A DNA stretch of 64,000 nt from Sphingomonas phyllosphaerae FA2 (GCF_000427645.1 NZ_KE386571.1:3598737-3662736), one strand, 5' to 3'. Positions 21,917 through 31,052 are shown, counted from the stretch's first letter. Numbers and translations: made by a program. The notes: a model not told the origin generated them from the letters alone.

Positions 21917-22180
21917 ATGGTGCGTAAAGTGATGATGGCGGGCGCGGTGTTGCTGGCGACCAGCGGGTGCGTGCGCACCGCGTGGAACGTCGCGACGCTG
22001 CCGGTAAAGGCCGTTGGCAAGACCGCCGATCTGATGACCACCAGCCCGAAGGAGCGCGACGAGAAATACGTCCGAAAGATGCGCAAGGAGCAGGAAAAGC
22101 GCGACAAGGAATGTCGCAAGCATCCGGATACCTGTGAGGCGGACGGTAATCAGGGCCAGCGCCTGCCGGCTGGTTACTGA
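21917..22180 (+). CDS. Small predicted lipoprotein
   Basis: 87-residue protein, family not recognised. Signal MVRKVMMAGAVLLATSGC with a lipobox Cys18, then a moderately hydrophobic stretch (WNVATLPVKAVGKTADLM) and a very Lys/Glu/Arg-rich C-terminal half. ATG 21917 sits after GGCGGGAGG; the longer upstream reading frame has no family signal. It diverges from the Pao-like operon with 123 bp between starts. Envelope location is inferred from the lipobox. Confidence 0.7.
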   Translation: MVRKVMMAGAVLLATSGCVRTAWNVATLPVKAVGKTADLMTTSPKERDEKYVRKMRKEQEKRDKECRKHPDTCEADGNQGQRLPAGY

Positions 22181-22187
22181 CCTCGGC

Positions 22188-22264
22188 CGTCATTGCGAGC
22201 GTAGCGAAGCAATCCAGGGCGTCCTGATCCGGCCCTGGATTGCTTCGCTACGCTCGCAATGACG
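22188..22264. repeat. REP-like palindrome, family B copy 3
   Basis: Intact: CGTCATTGCGAGCGTAGCGA ... TCGCTACGCTCGCAATGACG with core CCAGGGCGTCCTGATCCGGC. It lies between the lipoprotein gene and the 3' end of the small minus-strand gene, so it may act as a bidirectional transcript end. Confidence 0.9.
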
Positions 22265-22279
22265 GACGTAGGGCGTCCC

Positions 22280-22528
22280 TCACTCCGTCGACGGCGCGTT
22301 CGGCTGCGGCCCGTCCTTTTCCTCGCCGGCCTGATTGCCGCCGTGATAGCCCCGCTCGGTCTGGCCGCCCTGAAAGTGCCCGCCTTCCTTGCCGGTATGC
22401 GGGTTGGGATAGGCGCCGCCCTGACTTTCGCCGCTGCTGTCGCGCCGGCTCGCCACTTCGCCGCTGCCATCGGGATCGTGCGGCGCGGTGCCCTCGCCAT
22501 CGGCCTGCATCGGTTGCTTGTCGGTCAT
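22280..22528 (-). CDS. Small hydrophilic hypothetical protein
   Basis: 82 residues, very hydrophilic and rich in Gly, Glu, Asp, Gln and Pro, with no predicted helix or membrane segment and no Cys. Phrases such as AYPNPHTGKEGG and GGQTERGYHGGNQAG resemble small disordered proteins I associate with sphingomonads, but I cannot assign a function. ATG 22528 is preceded by GGAGAGCGAC. It is read from its own promoter region, between the DUF3857 gene end and repeat B3. Intrinsic disorder and a possible stress role are speculation. Confidence 0.6.
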   Translation of the reverse strand: MTDKQPMQADGEGTAPHDPDGSGEVASRRDSSGESQGGAYPNPHTGKEGGHFQGGQTERGYHGGNQAGEEKDGPQPNAPSTE

Positions 22529-22586
22529 GTCGCTCTCCGTGCGCGGGATGTACGGTCCCTACGCACGGATGGCGGCATGGGGTCCG

Positions 22587-25382
22587 TCACGGCTTGATGC
22601 CCCAATGCGCATATTCCGCATCCACCAACGGCCACATCGTCCGCGCGGCCAGCAGGTCGGCCGCAGCCTCAGCCCGCTTTCCCTGCCGGTTGCGGATCAC
22701 GCCCCGCAGGAACAGGCTGGCCGGCAGGTCCGGCTCGTCCTCCAGCGCCGCGTCGAGATCGGCCAGTGCGGCGTCGAGCTGGTCGAGCCGGAAATAGACC
22801 ATCGCGCGGCTGTCGAGTGCGGCCAGCCGCGCGCCGGATTCGATGGCCTGCGTGCAATCCTTTAGCGCGCTCTCCAATTGAATGCGCGCAGTGCCCTTGG
22901 TCCAGCAGCGGCTGTTGAGCAGTTGCGCATTGCCGGGGTTGGCCGCGACCGCGGCGTCCATCGTCGCCACGGCCCCGGCGGCGTCGCCGGCGCGAGCCTG
23001 CAGATTGGCCTTCTCCGACATATAATTGGGCACCTCGCTGCCGCCCGCCGCGATCCGCTCGTCCAGCATCGCCAGCGCGGCGTCCTTTTCGCTGTGATCC
23101 AGCATGAAGCGCGCCATCTGCATCGTCGCGCCCGCCGCGTCGGGGCTCAGCGCCAGCGCCTCGTCCAGATCGGCGCGTTGCCGCTTCGTGTCGCCGGTCA
23201 TCGCATAGGAATTCGCACGTCGCAGGTACAGGTCCGCGTCGGGCGCGATCTCGATCGCCTTGGTCAAATCGGGGATCGCCCCGGCAAAATCAAAGATGCC
23301 GGTGCGGAAATTGGCGCGGTTCTGGTACGCGCCCGCCTCGGTCGGCTCGGCGGCGATCGCCTTGGCATAGGCGGCCTCCAGCGGCTTCAGCCGGTCGCCT
23401 TGCCGTGCGCTCATCACTTCCGCGATGTGTGCGCGCAGCGACGCGGGGGCGGCGACCTCCAGCTTGCGGGTCCGCGCCAGCGCCACCCGCGCGCGCTCCG
23501 CCGGAATCGCCTCGACGGCGACCTCGGGCTGGATCAGCGCCACATCGTCGTCGACGCTGATGGTCGTGCCGCTCTGCGCGACGGTGCGCTTCACCGTGCG
23601 ACCCGCCAGCGGCGCGTCGAAGCTGCGAGCGCCCTCCACGTCGAAGCCCTTGCCGTCGCCGGGCATCTCGACGCGAAGATGGAAGACGGTGCGTGAGGGC
23701 TGTCCCAGCGCGACCGGGATCGCGCGCCATGCCGGGCGGCCGCGATCCGGCGTGAACGACAGGTCGTCCAGCGTGCGATCGAGCGACAGCCGCCGCCGCC
23801 GTCCGCGCTCCTCCTTCCACTGCGTCGAAATGATCGCGCTGGCGGTCAGCGTGCCGACGCCGGTGTCCGCATCGAATGCCAGCGACTGATCGACCACCCA
23901 CAATTCGCCCAGGACCGGGGTAAGCGCAGCCTGCGCCATCTCGCGCGTCTGTTCCGGCGTCGCCTGCGTCGCGACCAGCCCCAGCATCGCACCCGCCGGC
24001 CCGCGCATCTTCATCGTCACGGTCGCGAGCGTGGGCAGCGTCACCCCGGCGCGATTGTCGAGCACGACGGTCATGTCGCCATCGGGGCGCGCGGGGGCAC
24101 GGAACGGCACTGGCATCAGCGTCGCACCCGCGGCGCGAAGCGGCAGGACGGTGCGGAATGCGGGCACGTCGCGCAGATCGGTCAGCTTCGTGCCGTTCAT
24201 CGTGCCGTCCAGCCACAGCACCTCGTTCCCGATCGTCGCACGCACCAGCACATGGTCGAACGCGCCGGGGGAGGGCAGGCGGTCGGTGAAGACGTCCCCG
24301 GCCTGCGCCGGCGCCAGCACCGGCTCGGCGTCGATGTCCATCGCATGCAACAGCGCCAGCAGCAGCAGCGTCTTGGCCTTGCAGTCGCCGTACCGCAGCG
24401 TCCAGGTCTGCGCCGGCGCCTGTGGCGTGTAATTGCCCCCGGCCATGCCATTATAGAGGTAGCGGATCTTTTCCTGCACCAGCTCCAGCGCCAGTCCGGC
24501 GCGCTTCACCGGGTCGCGCTCGGCGGCTTCGATCCGCTTGACCTCCGCGGCCAGCGGGCTGCCCGGCGCGATCAGCCCGTCGGTGGCGTAGAGCGGCGCC
24601 ATCGTCCGCGCCACCGCCGCCCAGTCGGCGAAGCTGGCCACCTCGACGAAGGCCGGGTGGACGAAGCGCGCGGGCATGTCGCCGGGCATGTCGGGTTGCT
24701 TGGGCAGCGCGTCCGCGATCACCAGCTCGCGCATCCCGCCCGCGCTCGTCTCGACCGGCTTGACGCCCTCGGCCTGCACCTTCCAGCGCATCGCGGTGTC
24801 GGCGGGCCACAGGAAACGGGTGCGGGTATAGCCGGCGCGCTGCGGCGCCACGACCAGCCCGGCCTGCGCCTGCATCTGGCCCTTCAGCGCCGTGTCGGTC
24901 TGCGTGATTGAGATGGTCGTGTGTACCACGTCGCCGATCCGCAGTCCCTCGATCGGCAGGTTGGCGGTCATCACGCCGTTGATCTCGCGCTGTTCCAGGC
25001 TCGTCTCGCGGCGCAGCACCGTAAAGCGCTTCCCGCCCGCCAGCAGATCGATATGCTCGGCCCCGCGGATGATCTCGACGCGGTGGACGATGAAATCGCC
25101 TTGATCGGGCTGCCACGGGATCGCCAGCATCCCGGCCTGCGCCATCAACTCGGGCGAGGCGACGCGGGTGGCGGTGTCGACATAGCGCCACACCTGCCCG
25201 TCCTTCAGCCGCTGCTGCGTGTCGAGCAACACCAAGACCGGCGCAGCCGCCGTCAACTGTGCGGGGGTGATCGGCGGGGCGGGTTTCACCCAGTCGGGCG
25301 CGGGCTGATAAAGCGGCGTCTCGCTCGCGTTCGCCGTCCCTGCGGCCAGTGCGCACACCGCCGCCGTCGTCCACCATCGCAT
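22587..25382 (-). CDS. DUF3857 / transglutaminase-like / TPR periplasmic protein
   Basis: 931 residues, function unknown. Signal peptide MRWWTTAAVCALAAGTANA, a DUF3857 beta-rich region (about 50-230), then a transglutaminase-core domain with Cys in LRYGDCKAKTLLL, His in FDHVLVRA and Asp in LWLDGTMNG, so the Cys-His-Asp triad is complete. Residues about 640-920 hold at least four TPR-like repeats (for example AGAYQNRANFRTGIFDFAGA). ATG 25382 follows GGGGAGC, which lies in the arm of a strong hairpin (25395-25430). Its neighbours give no clue to its substrate. Confidence 0.85.
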   Translation of the reverse strand: MRWWTTAAVCALAAGTANASETPLYQPAPDWVKPAPPITPAQLTAAAPVLVLLDTQQRLKDGQVWRYVDTATRVASPELMAQAGMLAIPWQPDQGDFIVHRVEIIRGAEHIDLLAGGKRFTVLRRETSLEQREINGVMTANLPIEGLRIGDVVHTTISITQTDTALKGQMQAQAGLVVAPQRAGYTRTRFLWPADTAMRWKVQAEGVKPVETSAGGMRELVIADALPKQPDMPGDMPARFVHPAFVEVASFADWAAVARTMAPLYATDGLIAPGSPLAAEVKRIEAAERDPVKRAGLALELVQEKIRYLYNGMAGGNYTPQAPAQTWTLRYGDCKAKTLLLLALLHAMDIDAEPVLAPAQAGDVFTDRLPSPGAFDHVLVRATIGNEVLWLDGTMNGTKLTDLRDVPAFRTVLPLRAAGATLMPVPFRAPARPDGDMTVVLDNRAGVTLPTLATVTMKMRGPAGAMLGLVATQATPEQTREMAQAALTPVLGELWVVDQSLAFDADTGVGTLTASAIISTQWKEERGRRRRLSLDRTLDDLSFTPDRGRPAWRAIPVALGQPSRTVFHLRVEMPGDGKGFDVEGARSFDAPLAGRTVKRTVAQSGTTISVDDDVALIQPEVAVEAIPAERARVALARTRKLEVAAPASLRAHIAEVMSARQGDRLKPLEAAYAKAIAAEPTEAGAYQNRANFRTGIFDFAGAIPDLTKAIEIAPDADLYLRRANSYAMTGDTKRQRADLDEALALSPDAAGATMQMARFMLDHSEKDAALAMLDERIAAGGSEVPNYMSEKANLQARAGDAAGAVATMDAAVAANPGNAQLLNSRCWTKGTARIQLESALKDCTQAIESGARLAALDSRAMVYFRLDQLDAALADLDAALEDEPDLPASLFLRGVIRNRQGKRAEAAADLLAARTMWPLVDAEYAHWGIKP

Positions 25383-25394
25383 CGTTCGAAAGCT

Positions 25395-25430
25395 CCCCCT
25401 GAGCGGCCATGATATCGGCCGCGCAGGGGG
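25395..25430 (-). promoter_or_regulatory. Hairpin covering the region before the DUF3857 start
   Basis: CCCCCTG/CAGGGGG plus GCGGCC/GGCCGC arms with an 8-nt loop (one internal mismatch). On the minus strand the distal arm ends in GGGGG, part of the Shine-Dalgarno region of the gene starting at 25382. There is no T-run, so it is not a classic terminator. Confidence 0.6.
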
Positions 25431-25462
25431 AGGCAATCGCGATTATCGCGTGCCGTTCAAGG

Positions 25463-26587
25463 TCACACCAACTCGCCCAACGCGCTCGCCTCGAAGCCCT
25501 TCAGCCCCGCGGCATCGCCCGTGCGCACCTTCGCCACCCATTCCGGGTCGCTGATCAGCGCACGCCCGACCGCGATCAGGTCGAATTCGTCGCGCTCCAT
25601 CCGCGCCACCAGCCGGTCGAGATCGGTGCTGGTCGATCCCTCGCCGCCGAACGCCGCGAGGAACTCGCCCGACAGCCCGACCGAGCCGACGCTGATCGTC
25701 GTCGCGCCGGTCAGCTTCTTGGCCCAGCCCGCGAAGTTGAGCCCGCCCTCGCCGTCCAGCTCGGGGAACTCGGGCTCCCAGAACCGCCGCTGCGAGCAAT
25801 GCAGCACGTTCGCGCCGGCCTCGACCAGCGGCAGCAGCCAATCGGTCATCGCCTCCGGCGTCTCGGCGAGCCGCGCGCGATAATCCTGCTGCTTCCACTG
25901 GCTGACGCGCAGGATCACCGGCATGTCGGGGCCAACCGCCGCGCGCACCGCCTTGACCACCTCGCCCGCGAACCGCGACCGCTCGCGGATCGTCGCGCCG
26001 CCGTAAGTGTCGTTGCGCTGGTTGGTGCCGCCCCAGAAGAACTGGTCGATCAGATAGCCGTGCGCGCCATGGATCTCGACCGTGTCGAAGCCGAGCGCCT
26101 TGGCCTCCGCCGCCGCGCGCGCGAAGGCGGCGATCGTGTCGGCGACGTCCTCGTCGCTCATCGCCTGACCGCGCGCTTCCGCGGGCGCATTATAGCCCGA
26201 CGGGCTCTCGACCGGCTGCGGCGGCGCCCAGTCACCCGCGGGCGGACCATTGGTCGCGCCGGTGTGCCAGATCTGCGGCCCCATCTTGCCGCCCGCCGCG
26301 TGCACCGCGTCGATCACGCCCTTCCAGCCCGCCAGCGCGGCGTCGCCGTGGAAGAACGGGATGCCGGGATGGTTGCGCGACGACGGCCGGTCGATCACCG
26401 TGCCCTCGGACAGGATTAGCCCGACGCCGCCTTCGGCGCGGCGGCGGTAGTAAGCGGCATTGGCCTCGCCGACCACGCCGCCCGGCGCCATCGTGCGCGT
26501 CATCGGCGCCATGACGATGCGGTTGGGCAGCTCCAGCGAGCCGAGCGAGAAGGGACGGAACAACGTATCGACCGAAGCGGAGGACAT
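25463..26587 (-). CDS. Old Yellow Enzyme-family NADH:flavin oxidoreductase
   Basis: FMN-dependent ene-reductase of 374 residues, expected to reduce activated C=C bonds (quinones, enones, nitro compounds). TIM barrel opens with LFRPFSLGSLELPNRIVMAP. The substrate-anchoring pair is seen as IWHTGATN (His plus Asn variant) and HGAHGYLIDQFFWGGTNQR. The phosphate-binding part of FMN is near GEFLAAFGG and AVGRALISDP. ATG 26587 was chosen over an upstream start that would run through the operator. Divergent from an HxlR regulator, a common pairing for electrophile-responsive reductases. Confidence 0.92.
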   Translation of the reverse strand: MSSASVDTLFRPFSLGSLELPNRIVMAPMTRTMAPGGVVGEANAAYYRRRAEGGVGLILSEGTVIDRPSSRNHPGIPFFHGDAALAGWKGVIDAVHAAGGKMGPQIWHTGATNGPPAGDWAPPQPVESPSGYNAPAEARGQAMSDEDVADTIAAFARAAAEAKALGFDTVEIHGAHGYLIDQFFWGGTNQRNDTYGGATIRERSRFAGEVVKAVRAAVGPDMPVILRVSQWKQQDYRARLAETPEAMTDWLLPLVEAGANVLHCSQRRFWEPEFPELDGEGGLNFAGWAKKLTGATTISVGSVGLSGEFLAAFGGEGSTSTDLDRLVARMERDEFDLIAVGRALISDPEWVAKVRTGDAAGLKGFEASALGELV

Positions 26588-26611
26588 CCACGGCGCCTTT
26601 TCTTGTGATTG

Positions 26612-26646
26612 TGACCCTTCAGGTATATATCGGAAACCTGAGGTCA
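26612..26646. promoter_or_regulatory. Palindromic operator between OYE and hxlR
   Basis: Inverted repeat TGACCCTTCAGGT ... ACCTGAGGTCA centred on an 11-bp AT-rich spacer (TATATATCGGA). TTGACC (26642-26647, minus strand) could be the -35 of the OYE gene. It is the only palindrome of this kind between the two divergent genes, so binding by the HxlR protein is a strong inference. Confidence 0.7.
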
Positions 26647-26677
26647 ATAACGCACCTGCGATCGACTAGGTATACTC

Positions 26678-27067
26678 ATGGAAACCGCCACGCTCTCGCC
26701 GCCGCACGTCTGCCAGCATTTCTCGGTCGATTGCCCCAGCCGTGCGCTGCTCGACCAGATCGCCGACAAATGGTCGATGATGGTGCTCACCGTGCTCGAT
26801 GCCGGGCCGATGCGCTTCAACGCAATCCGCCGCCACCTGGAGGGCGTGACGCAAAAGGCGCTGACGCAATGTCTGCGCCGGCTGGAGCGCAACGGCATGG
26901 TGTCGCGGCGCGTCATCCCGGCGTCGCCGGTCGCGGTCGAATATGCGATCACGCCGCTGGGGCGCTCGCTGCACCAGCCGTTCAAGGCACTGTACCGCTG
27001 GACGATCGAGAACATGCCGCACGTCGAGGAGGCCCGCCGCAGCTTCGACGAGAAGGTGGCGGCCTGA
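26678..27067 (+). CDS. HxlR-family winged-helix regulator
   Basis: 129-residue DNA-binding protein of the HxlR family. Core motif DKWSMMVLTVLDAGPMRFNA with the recognition helix in GVTQKALTQCLRRLERNGMV and the wing EYAITPLGRSL. Cys12 and Cys19 lie in the N-terminal arm (CQHFSVDC), where redox or electrophile-sensing Cys occur in relatives such as YodB. It is divergent from the Old Yellow Enzyme gene and probably represses it and itself through the 26612-26646 palindrome. A TATACT box lies only 1 bp upstream of the ATG. Confidence 0.9.
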   Translation: METATLSPPHVCQHFSVDCPSRALLDQIADKWSMMVLTVLDAGPMRFNAIRRHLEGVTQKALTQCLRRLERNGMVSRRVIPASPVAVEYAITPLGRSLHQPFKALYRWTIENMPHVEEARRSFDEKVAA

Positions 27068-27106
27068 CGCCCTAGCGGCTCACCGCATTCACACCCCACC
27101 CCCGAT

Positions 27107-27218
27107 CGTGCTGAGGAGGCATTGAGCGAAGTCGAAATGCCGTCTCGAAGCACAGCCGCGCGCGCAGGCCCTTCGAGACGAGGCTTCGACGGGCTCAGCC
27201 TCTCCTCAGGACGAACGG
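27107..27218. repeat. Dispersed palindrome, family E
   Basis: Inverted repeat: CTGAGGAGGC ... GTCTCGAAG / CTTCGAGAC ... TCTCCTCAG, with the widespread GCTTCGACGGGCTCAGCC sequence in the right arm. Single copy in the window, between hxlR and the luciferase-like gene. Confidence 0.7.
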
Positions 27219-27237
27219 AGGGAGTAAAGGATTGAAC

Positions 27238-28254
27238 ATGAAAAAGATCGGCTTCCTCTCCTTCGGCCACTGGTCGAACGCGCACGGCTCCGCTACCCGC
27301 TCGGCCAGCGACGTCCTCCTCCAGTCGATTGACCTCGCCGTCGCCGCCGAGGAACTCGGCGCGGACGGCGCCTATTACCGCGTCCACCATTTCGCGCAGC
27401 AGCTCGCCTCGCCGTTCCCGCTGCTCGCGGCGGTCGGCGCGCGGACGCGCACGATCGAGATCGGCACCGGCGTGATCGACATGCGCTACGAAAACCCCTT
27501 CTACATGACCGAGAATGCCGGCGCGGCCGACCTGATCGCGGGCGGCCGGCTGCAACTCGGGATCAGCCGCGGCTCGCCCGAGCAGGTGATCGAGGGCTGG
27601 CGCTATTTCGGCTACGCCCCCGCCGCCGGCGAAAGCGACGCCGACATGGGCCGCCGCCACAGCGAATTGTTCCTGCGGCTGTTGCAGGGCGAGGGCTTCG
27701 CCAAGCCCAATCCGCAGCCGATGTTCCCCAACCCGCCGGGCCTGCTCCGGCTCGAGCCGCACGCCGAAGGCCTGCGCGAGCGGATTTGGTGGGGCTCGGC
27801 GTCGAACGCCACCGCGGTTTGGGCGGCGCAGATGGGAATGAACCTGCAAAGCTCGACGCTGAAGGCCGACGAAAGCGGTGAGCCGTTCCACGTCCAGCAG
27901 GCGAAACAGATCCGCGCCTATCGCGAGGCGTGGAAGGCGGCGGGCCACACCCGCACCCCGCGCGTCTCGGTGTCGCGCTCGATCTTCGCGCTGACGGACG
28001 ACCGCGACCGGGCGTATTTCGGGCGCGACGGCGGCGGCGACCAGATCGGCGTGATCGACAACATGCGCGCGGTGTTCGGCCGCTCCTACGCCGCCGAGCC
28101 CGAGAAGTTGATCGAGCAGCTCCGCGCCGACGAGGGCGTAGCCGAGGCCGACACGCTGTTGCTGACCGTCCCCAACCAGCTCGGCGTCGACTACAACGCG
28201 CACGTGCTGGAGAACATCCTCCGCCACGTCGCCCCGGCGCTGGGCTGGCGGTGA
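27238..28254 (+). CDS. Luciferase-like (LLM class) flavin-dependent monooxygenase
   Basis: 338-residue TIM-barrel oxidoreductase of the bacterial-luciferase superfamily, using reduced flavin (FMNH2 or F420). Family features: N-terminal KKIGFLSFGHW, EELGADGAYYRVHHFAQQ, the IEIGTGVIDMRYENP strand, AGGRLQLGISRGSP and the C-terminal VPNQLGVDYNAHVLENI. ATG 27238 (after GGAGTAAAGG) is preferred over TTG 27232. Substrate unknown. It follows hxlR in the same direction but 170 bp and a palindrome away, so joint regulation is uncertain. Confidence 0.85.
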   Translation: MKKIGFLSFGHWSNAHGSATRSASDVLLQSIDLAVAAEELGADGAYYRVHHFAQQLASPFPLLAAVGARTRTIEIGTGVIDMRYENPFYMTENAGAADLIAGGRLQLGISRGSPEQVIEGWRYFGYAPAAGESDADMGRRHSELFLRLLQGEGFAKPNPQPMFPNPPGLLRLEPHAEGLRERIWWGSASNATAVWAAQMGMNLQSSTLKADESGEPFHVQQAKQIRAYREAWKAAGHTRTPRVSVSRSIFALTDDRDRAYFGRDGGGDQIGVIDNMRAVFGRSYAAEPEKLIEQLRADEGVAEADTLLLTVPNQLGVDYNAHVLENILRHVAPALGWR

Positions 28255-28264
28255 CGCCAACGTC

Positions 28265-28341
28265 CGTCATTGCGAGCGTGGCGAAGCAATCCAGGGCCGG
28301 ATCAGGACGCCCTGGATTGCCGCGCTACGCTCGCAATGACG
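28265..28341. repeat. REP-like palindrome, family B copy 4
   Basis: CGTCATTGCGAGCGTGGCGA ... CGCGCTACGCTCGCAATGAC with the core in the orientation opposite to B3 (CCAGGGCCGGATCAGGACGC). It follows the monooxygenase stop by 10 bp. 28342-28474 holds nothing I recognise. Confidence 0.85.
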
Positions 28342-28474
28342 TAGTGGTGATGTCCTACACCATCCGCCTTCGGCTATTCATTCCCAAGCCGCCGACCCGA
28401 CGAATACCCCCTTTATCGTCTCAACATTCGCAACATTCGCCTCGCCCAGCGAACCCCGCTAAAGCCCCGCCGCC

Positions 28475-30088
28475 ATGATCCGCATCACCGACCTGAAACT
28501 GCCGCTCCACCATGCCGACGAGGCGCTGCCCGCCGCGATCGTCAAGCGGCTGCGCATCACCCCGCGCGACCTGATCCGCTTCACCGTGGCGCGGCGCGGC
28601 AACGATGCGCGCGAACATGGCCGCATCCAGCTCGTCTACACGGTCGACGTCGCGGTGAAGAACGAGGGTACGGTGCTCGCGCGCAACCGCCGCGACCGCG
28701 ACGTCTCGCTCACCCCCGACACCCGCTACCGCGCGCCCGAGCCCGCGAACGACGGCGCGCCGCGCCCGGTGGTGATCGGCGCCGGGCCATGCGGGCTGTT
28801 CGCCGCATTGATTCTCGCGCAGGCCGGTTACCGTCCGATCATTCTCGAACGTGGCAAGGTGGTGCGCGAGCGGACCAAGGACACCTGGGGCCTGTGGCGG
28901 CGCAGCGTCCTCAATCCCGAGTCGAACGTCCAGTACGGCGAGGGCGGGGCAGGGACCTTCTCCGACGGCAAGCTCTACAGCCGCATCAAGGATCCGCGCC
29001 ACCTCAACCGCAAGGTGCTGACCGAATTCGTCAAGGCCGGCGCGCCCGAGGAGATCCTCACCGAAGCGCACCCGCATATCGGCACCTTCCGGCTGGTGAC
29101 GATGGTCGAGAGCATGCGCGCGACGATCGAGGAACTCGGCGGTGAATATCGCTTCTCGACCCGTGTCACCGGCTTCGACGTCGCGGAGCAGGGCGGGGAG
29201 CGCCGGATCAAGGGCCTGCACCTCCACGACGGCGGCTATCTTGAGGCGGAGCATGTCGTGATGGCGATCGGCCACAGCGCGCGCGACACGTTCGCGCTGC
29301 TGGTCGAGGCTGGCGTCCATGCCGAGGCCAAGCCCTTTTCGATCGGCGTCCGCATCGAGCACCCGCAATCGTGGATCGACCGCGCGCGCTTCGGCCCCGA
29401 TGCCGGGCATGCGGTGCTCGGCGCGGCCGAATATCACATCTCGCATCACTGCTCGAACGGGCGGACGGTCTACAGCTTCTGCATGTGCCCCGGCGGCACC
29501 GTCGTCGCCGCGACCAGCGAGGAAGGCCGCGTCGCCACCAACGGCATGAGCCAATATTCGCGCAACGAACGCAACGCCAATTCCGGCTTCGTCGTCGCGA
29601 TCGACCCCGAGCGCGACTATCCCGGCGACCCGCTCGCCGGGCTCGCGCTGCAACGCGAGATCGAGGCGAAGGCGTTCGTCGCGGGCGGCTCGACCTATCA
29701 CGCCCCTGCGCAACGCGTCGGCGACTTCCTCGCCGGCCGCGCCTCGACGACGCTCGGCAGCGTCGTGCCGTCGTACAAGCCCGGCGTGACCCCGACCGAC
29801 CTTGCCGAAGTCCTCCCCGATTTCGCGATCGCGGCGATGCGCGAGGCGATCCCGGTGTTCGGCCGCCAGATCAAGGGCTACGACCATCCCGATGTCGTGA
29901 TGACCGGGGTCGAGACGCGCACGTCGTCGCCGGTGCGCTTCACGCGCGGCGAGGACATGCAGAGCCTCAACACCCGCGGCCTGTATCCGGCGGGCGAGGG
30001 GGCGGGCTATGCCGGCGGCATCCTGTCGGCGGCGGTCGACGGCATCCGCGTCGCGGAGGCGGTGGCGCAGCAGATCGCGCGCGCATGA
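28475..30088 (+). CDS. FAD-dependent dehydrogenase (COG2509-like)
   Basis: 537-residue putative oxidoreductase. N-terminal 80 residues form an RNA-binding-like or docking region ([20 protein letters not shown]). A Rossmann FAD motif follows at about residue 97 ([20 protein letters not shown]), then [24 protein letters not shown] and the C-terminal FAD motif [20 protein letters not shown]. The family is widespread but its substrate is unknown; similarity to geranylgeranyl reductase-type folds has been noted for such proteins. Its stop overlaps the next gene by 4 bp, suggesting an operon with RNA-modification and RNase H-like partners. Confidence 0.88.
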   Translation: MIRITDLKLPLHHADEALPAAIVKRLRITPRDLIRFTVARRGNDAREHGRIQLVYTVDVAVKNEGTVLARNRRDRDVSLTPDTRYRAPEPANDGAPRPVVIGAGPCGLFAALILAQAGYRPIILERGKVVRERTKDTWGLWRRSVLNPESNVQYGEGGAGTFSDGKLYSRIKDPRHLNRKVLTEFVKAGAPEEILTEAHPHIGTFRLVTMVESMRATIEELGGEYRFSTRVTGFDVAEQGGERRIKGLHLHDGGYLEAEHVVMAIGHSARDTFALLVEAGVHAEAKPFSIGVRIEHPQSWIDRARFGPDAGHAVLGAAEYHISHHCSNGRTVYSFCMCPGGTVVAATSEEGRVATNGMSQYSRNERNANSGFVVAIDPERDYPGDPLAGLALQREIEAKAFVAGGSTYHAPAQRVGDFLAGRASTTLGSVVPSYKPGVTPTDLAEVLPDFAIAAMREAIPVFGRQIKGYDHPDVVMTGVETRTSSPVRFTRGEDMQSLNTRGLYPAGEGAGYAGGILSAAVDGIRVAEAVAQQIARA

Positions 30089-30624
30089 CGCTGATCCTGT
30101 TCAACAAGCCCTATGACGTGCTGAGCCAGTTCACCGATCGCGGTTCCCCGACGACGCGCGCGACGCTGTCGGACTTCATCGAAATGCCCGGCGTCTACCC
30201 CGCCGGCCGGCTCGACCGCGACAGCGAGGGGCTGTTGCTGCTCACCGACGACGGCCGGTTGCAGGCGCGGATCGCCGACCCGAAGTTCAAGCTGCCCAAG
30301 ACCTATTGGGTGCAGGTCGAGGGCGTCCCCGACGCTGCCGCGCTGGCCGCGCTGCGCACCGGTGTCATGCTCAAGGACGGCATGACGCGGCCCGCCGAGG
30401 TCGAACCGCTCGACGCGCCCAAAATGTGGCCGCGCACGCCCCCGATCCGCTACCGCGCGAGCATCCCCGACACATGGATCGCGCTGACGATCCGCGAGGG
30501 CCGCAACCGGCAGGTCCGCCGCATGACCGCCGCGATCGGCCACCCGACGCTGCGGCTGATCCGCTGGCGGGTCGGCGACTGGTCGCTCGGCGATCTCGCG
30601 CCGGGAGCGTGGCGGGCGGCATGA
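30085..30624 (+). CDS. RluE-like pseudouridine synthase
   Basis: 179-residue pseudouridine synthase of the RsuA/RluB/RluE group; E. coli RluE makes a pseudouridine in 23S rRNA. Catalytic segment [17 protein letters not shown] with the nucleophilic Asp, then KTYWVQVEG and the [20 protein letters not shown] signature. It lacks the N-terminal S4 domain of RluB and RsuA, as RluE does. ATG 30085 overlaps the FAD dehydrogenase stop, and its own stop overlaps the next start. Confidence 0.92.
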   Translation: MTLILFNKPYDVLSQFTDRGSPTTRATLSDFIEMPGVYPAGRLDRDSEGLLLLTDDGRLQARIADPKFKLPKTYWVQVEGVPDAAALAALRTGVMLKDGMTRPAEVEPLDAPKMWPRTPPIRYRASIPDTWIALTIREGRNRQVRRMTAAIGHPTLRLIRWRVGDWSLGDLAPGAWRAA

Positions 30625-31028
30625 AAATCTTCTTCGACGGCGGCTATTCGCCCGCCGGGATGGAATATGCTTTGGTCGCAGGCGGGCGGACGTACATGCG
30701 TCGCGACCTTGGCCCCGGCAGCAGCATGGAGGCCGAGTGGCTCGCGCTGACTGCCGCGCTGACGCTCGCCAACGATCTGGGGCTCGCCGAAGCGGTGTTG
30801 CTCGGCGACGCCGCGGCGGTGATCGCGCAGGCGCACGGCGCGATCCGCTGCCCGCCCGCGTACCGCGACCATTATGAGCGCTTCCAGTCGCTCCCGCGCC
30901 CCGCCGGCCGGCTGCGCATCCGCTACATAAAGCGCACCCAGAATCTGGCGGGCATCGCACTGGAAGCGGTGCAGCGCTGGACCCAACCGGCACAGCTCTC
31001 CGCCATCACCCCGTCGTCTCTGGGCTGA
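30621..31028 (+). CDS. RNase H-like protein
   Basis: 135 residues with an RNase HI fold pattern. Asp6 (IFFDGGYS), Glu39 ([12 protein letters not shown]) and Asp63 ([10 protein letters not shown]) match the first three catalytic acids. The fourth, normally in an NxxADxLA-like C-terminal segment, is missing ([10 protein letters not shown]), so activity may be weakened or lost. A Tyr/Arg-rich basic patch (RYIKRTQN) could contact nucleic acid. Coupled by a 4-bp overlap to the pseudouridine synthase. It may be a catalytically altered RNase HI relative; function unproven. Confidence 0.75.
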   Translation: MKIFFDGGYSPAGMEYALVAGGRTYMRRDLGPGSSMEAEWLALTAALTLANDLGLAEAVLLGDAAAVIAQAHGAIRCPPAYRDHYERFQSLPRPAGRLRIRYIKRTQNLAGIALEAVQRWTQPAQLSAITPSSLG

Positions 31029-31052
31029 CCCGGGCCCCCGCATCGCCTTGCC

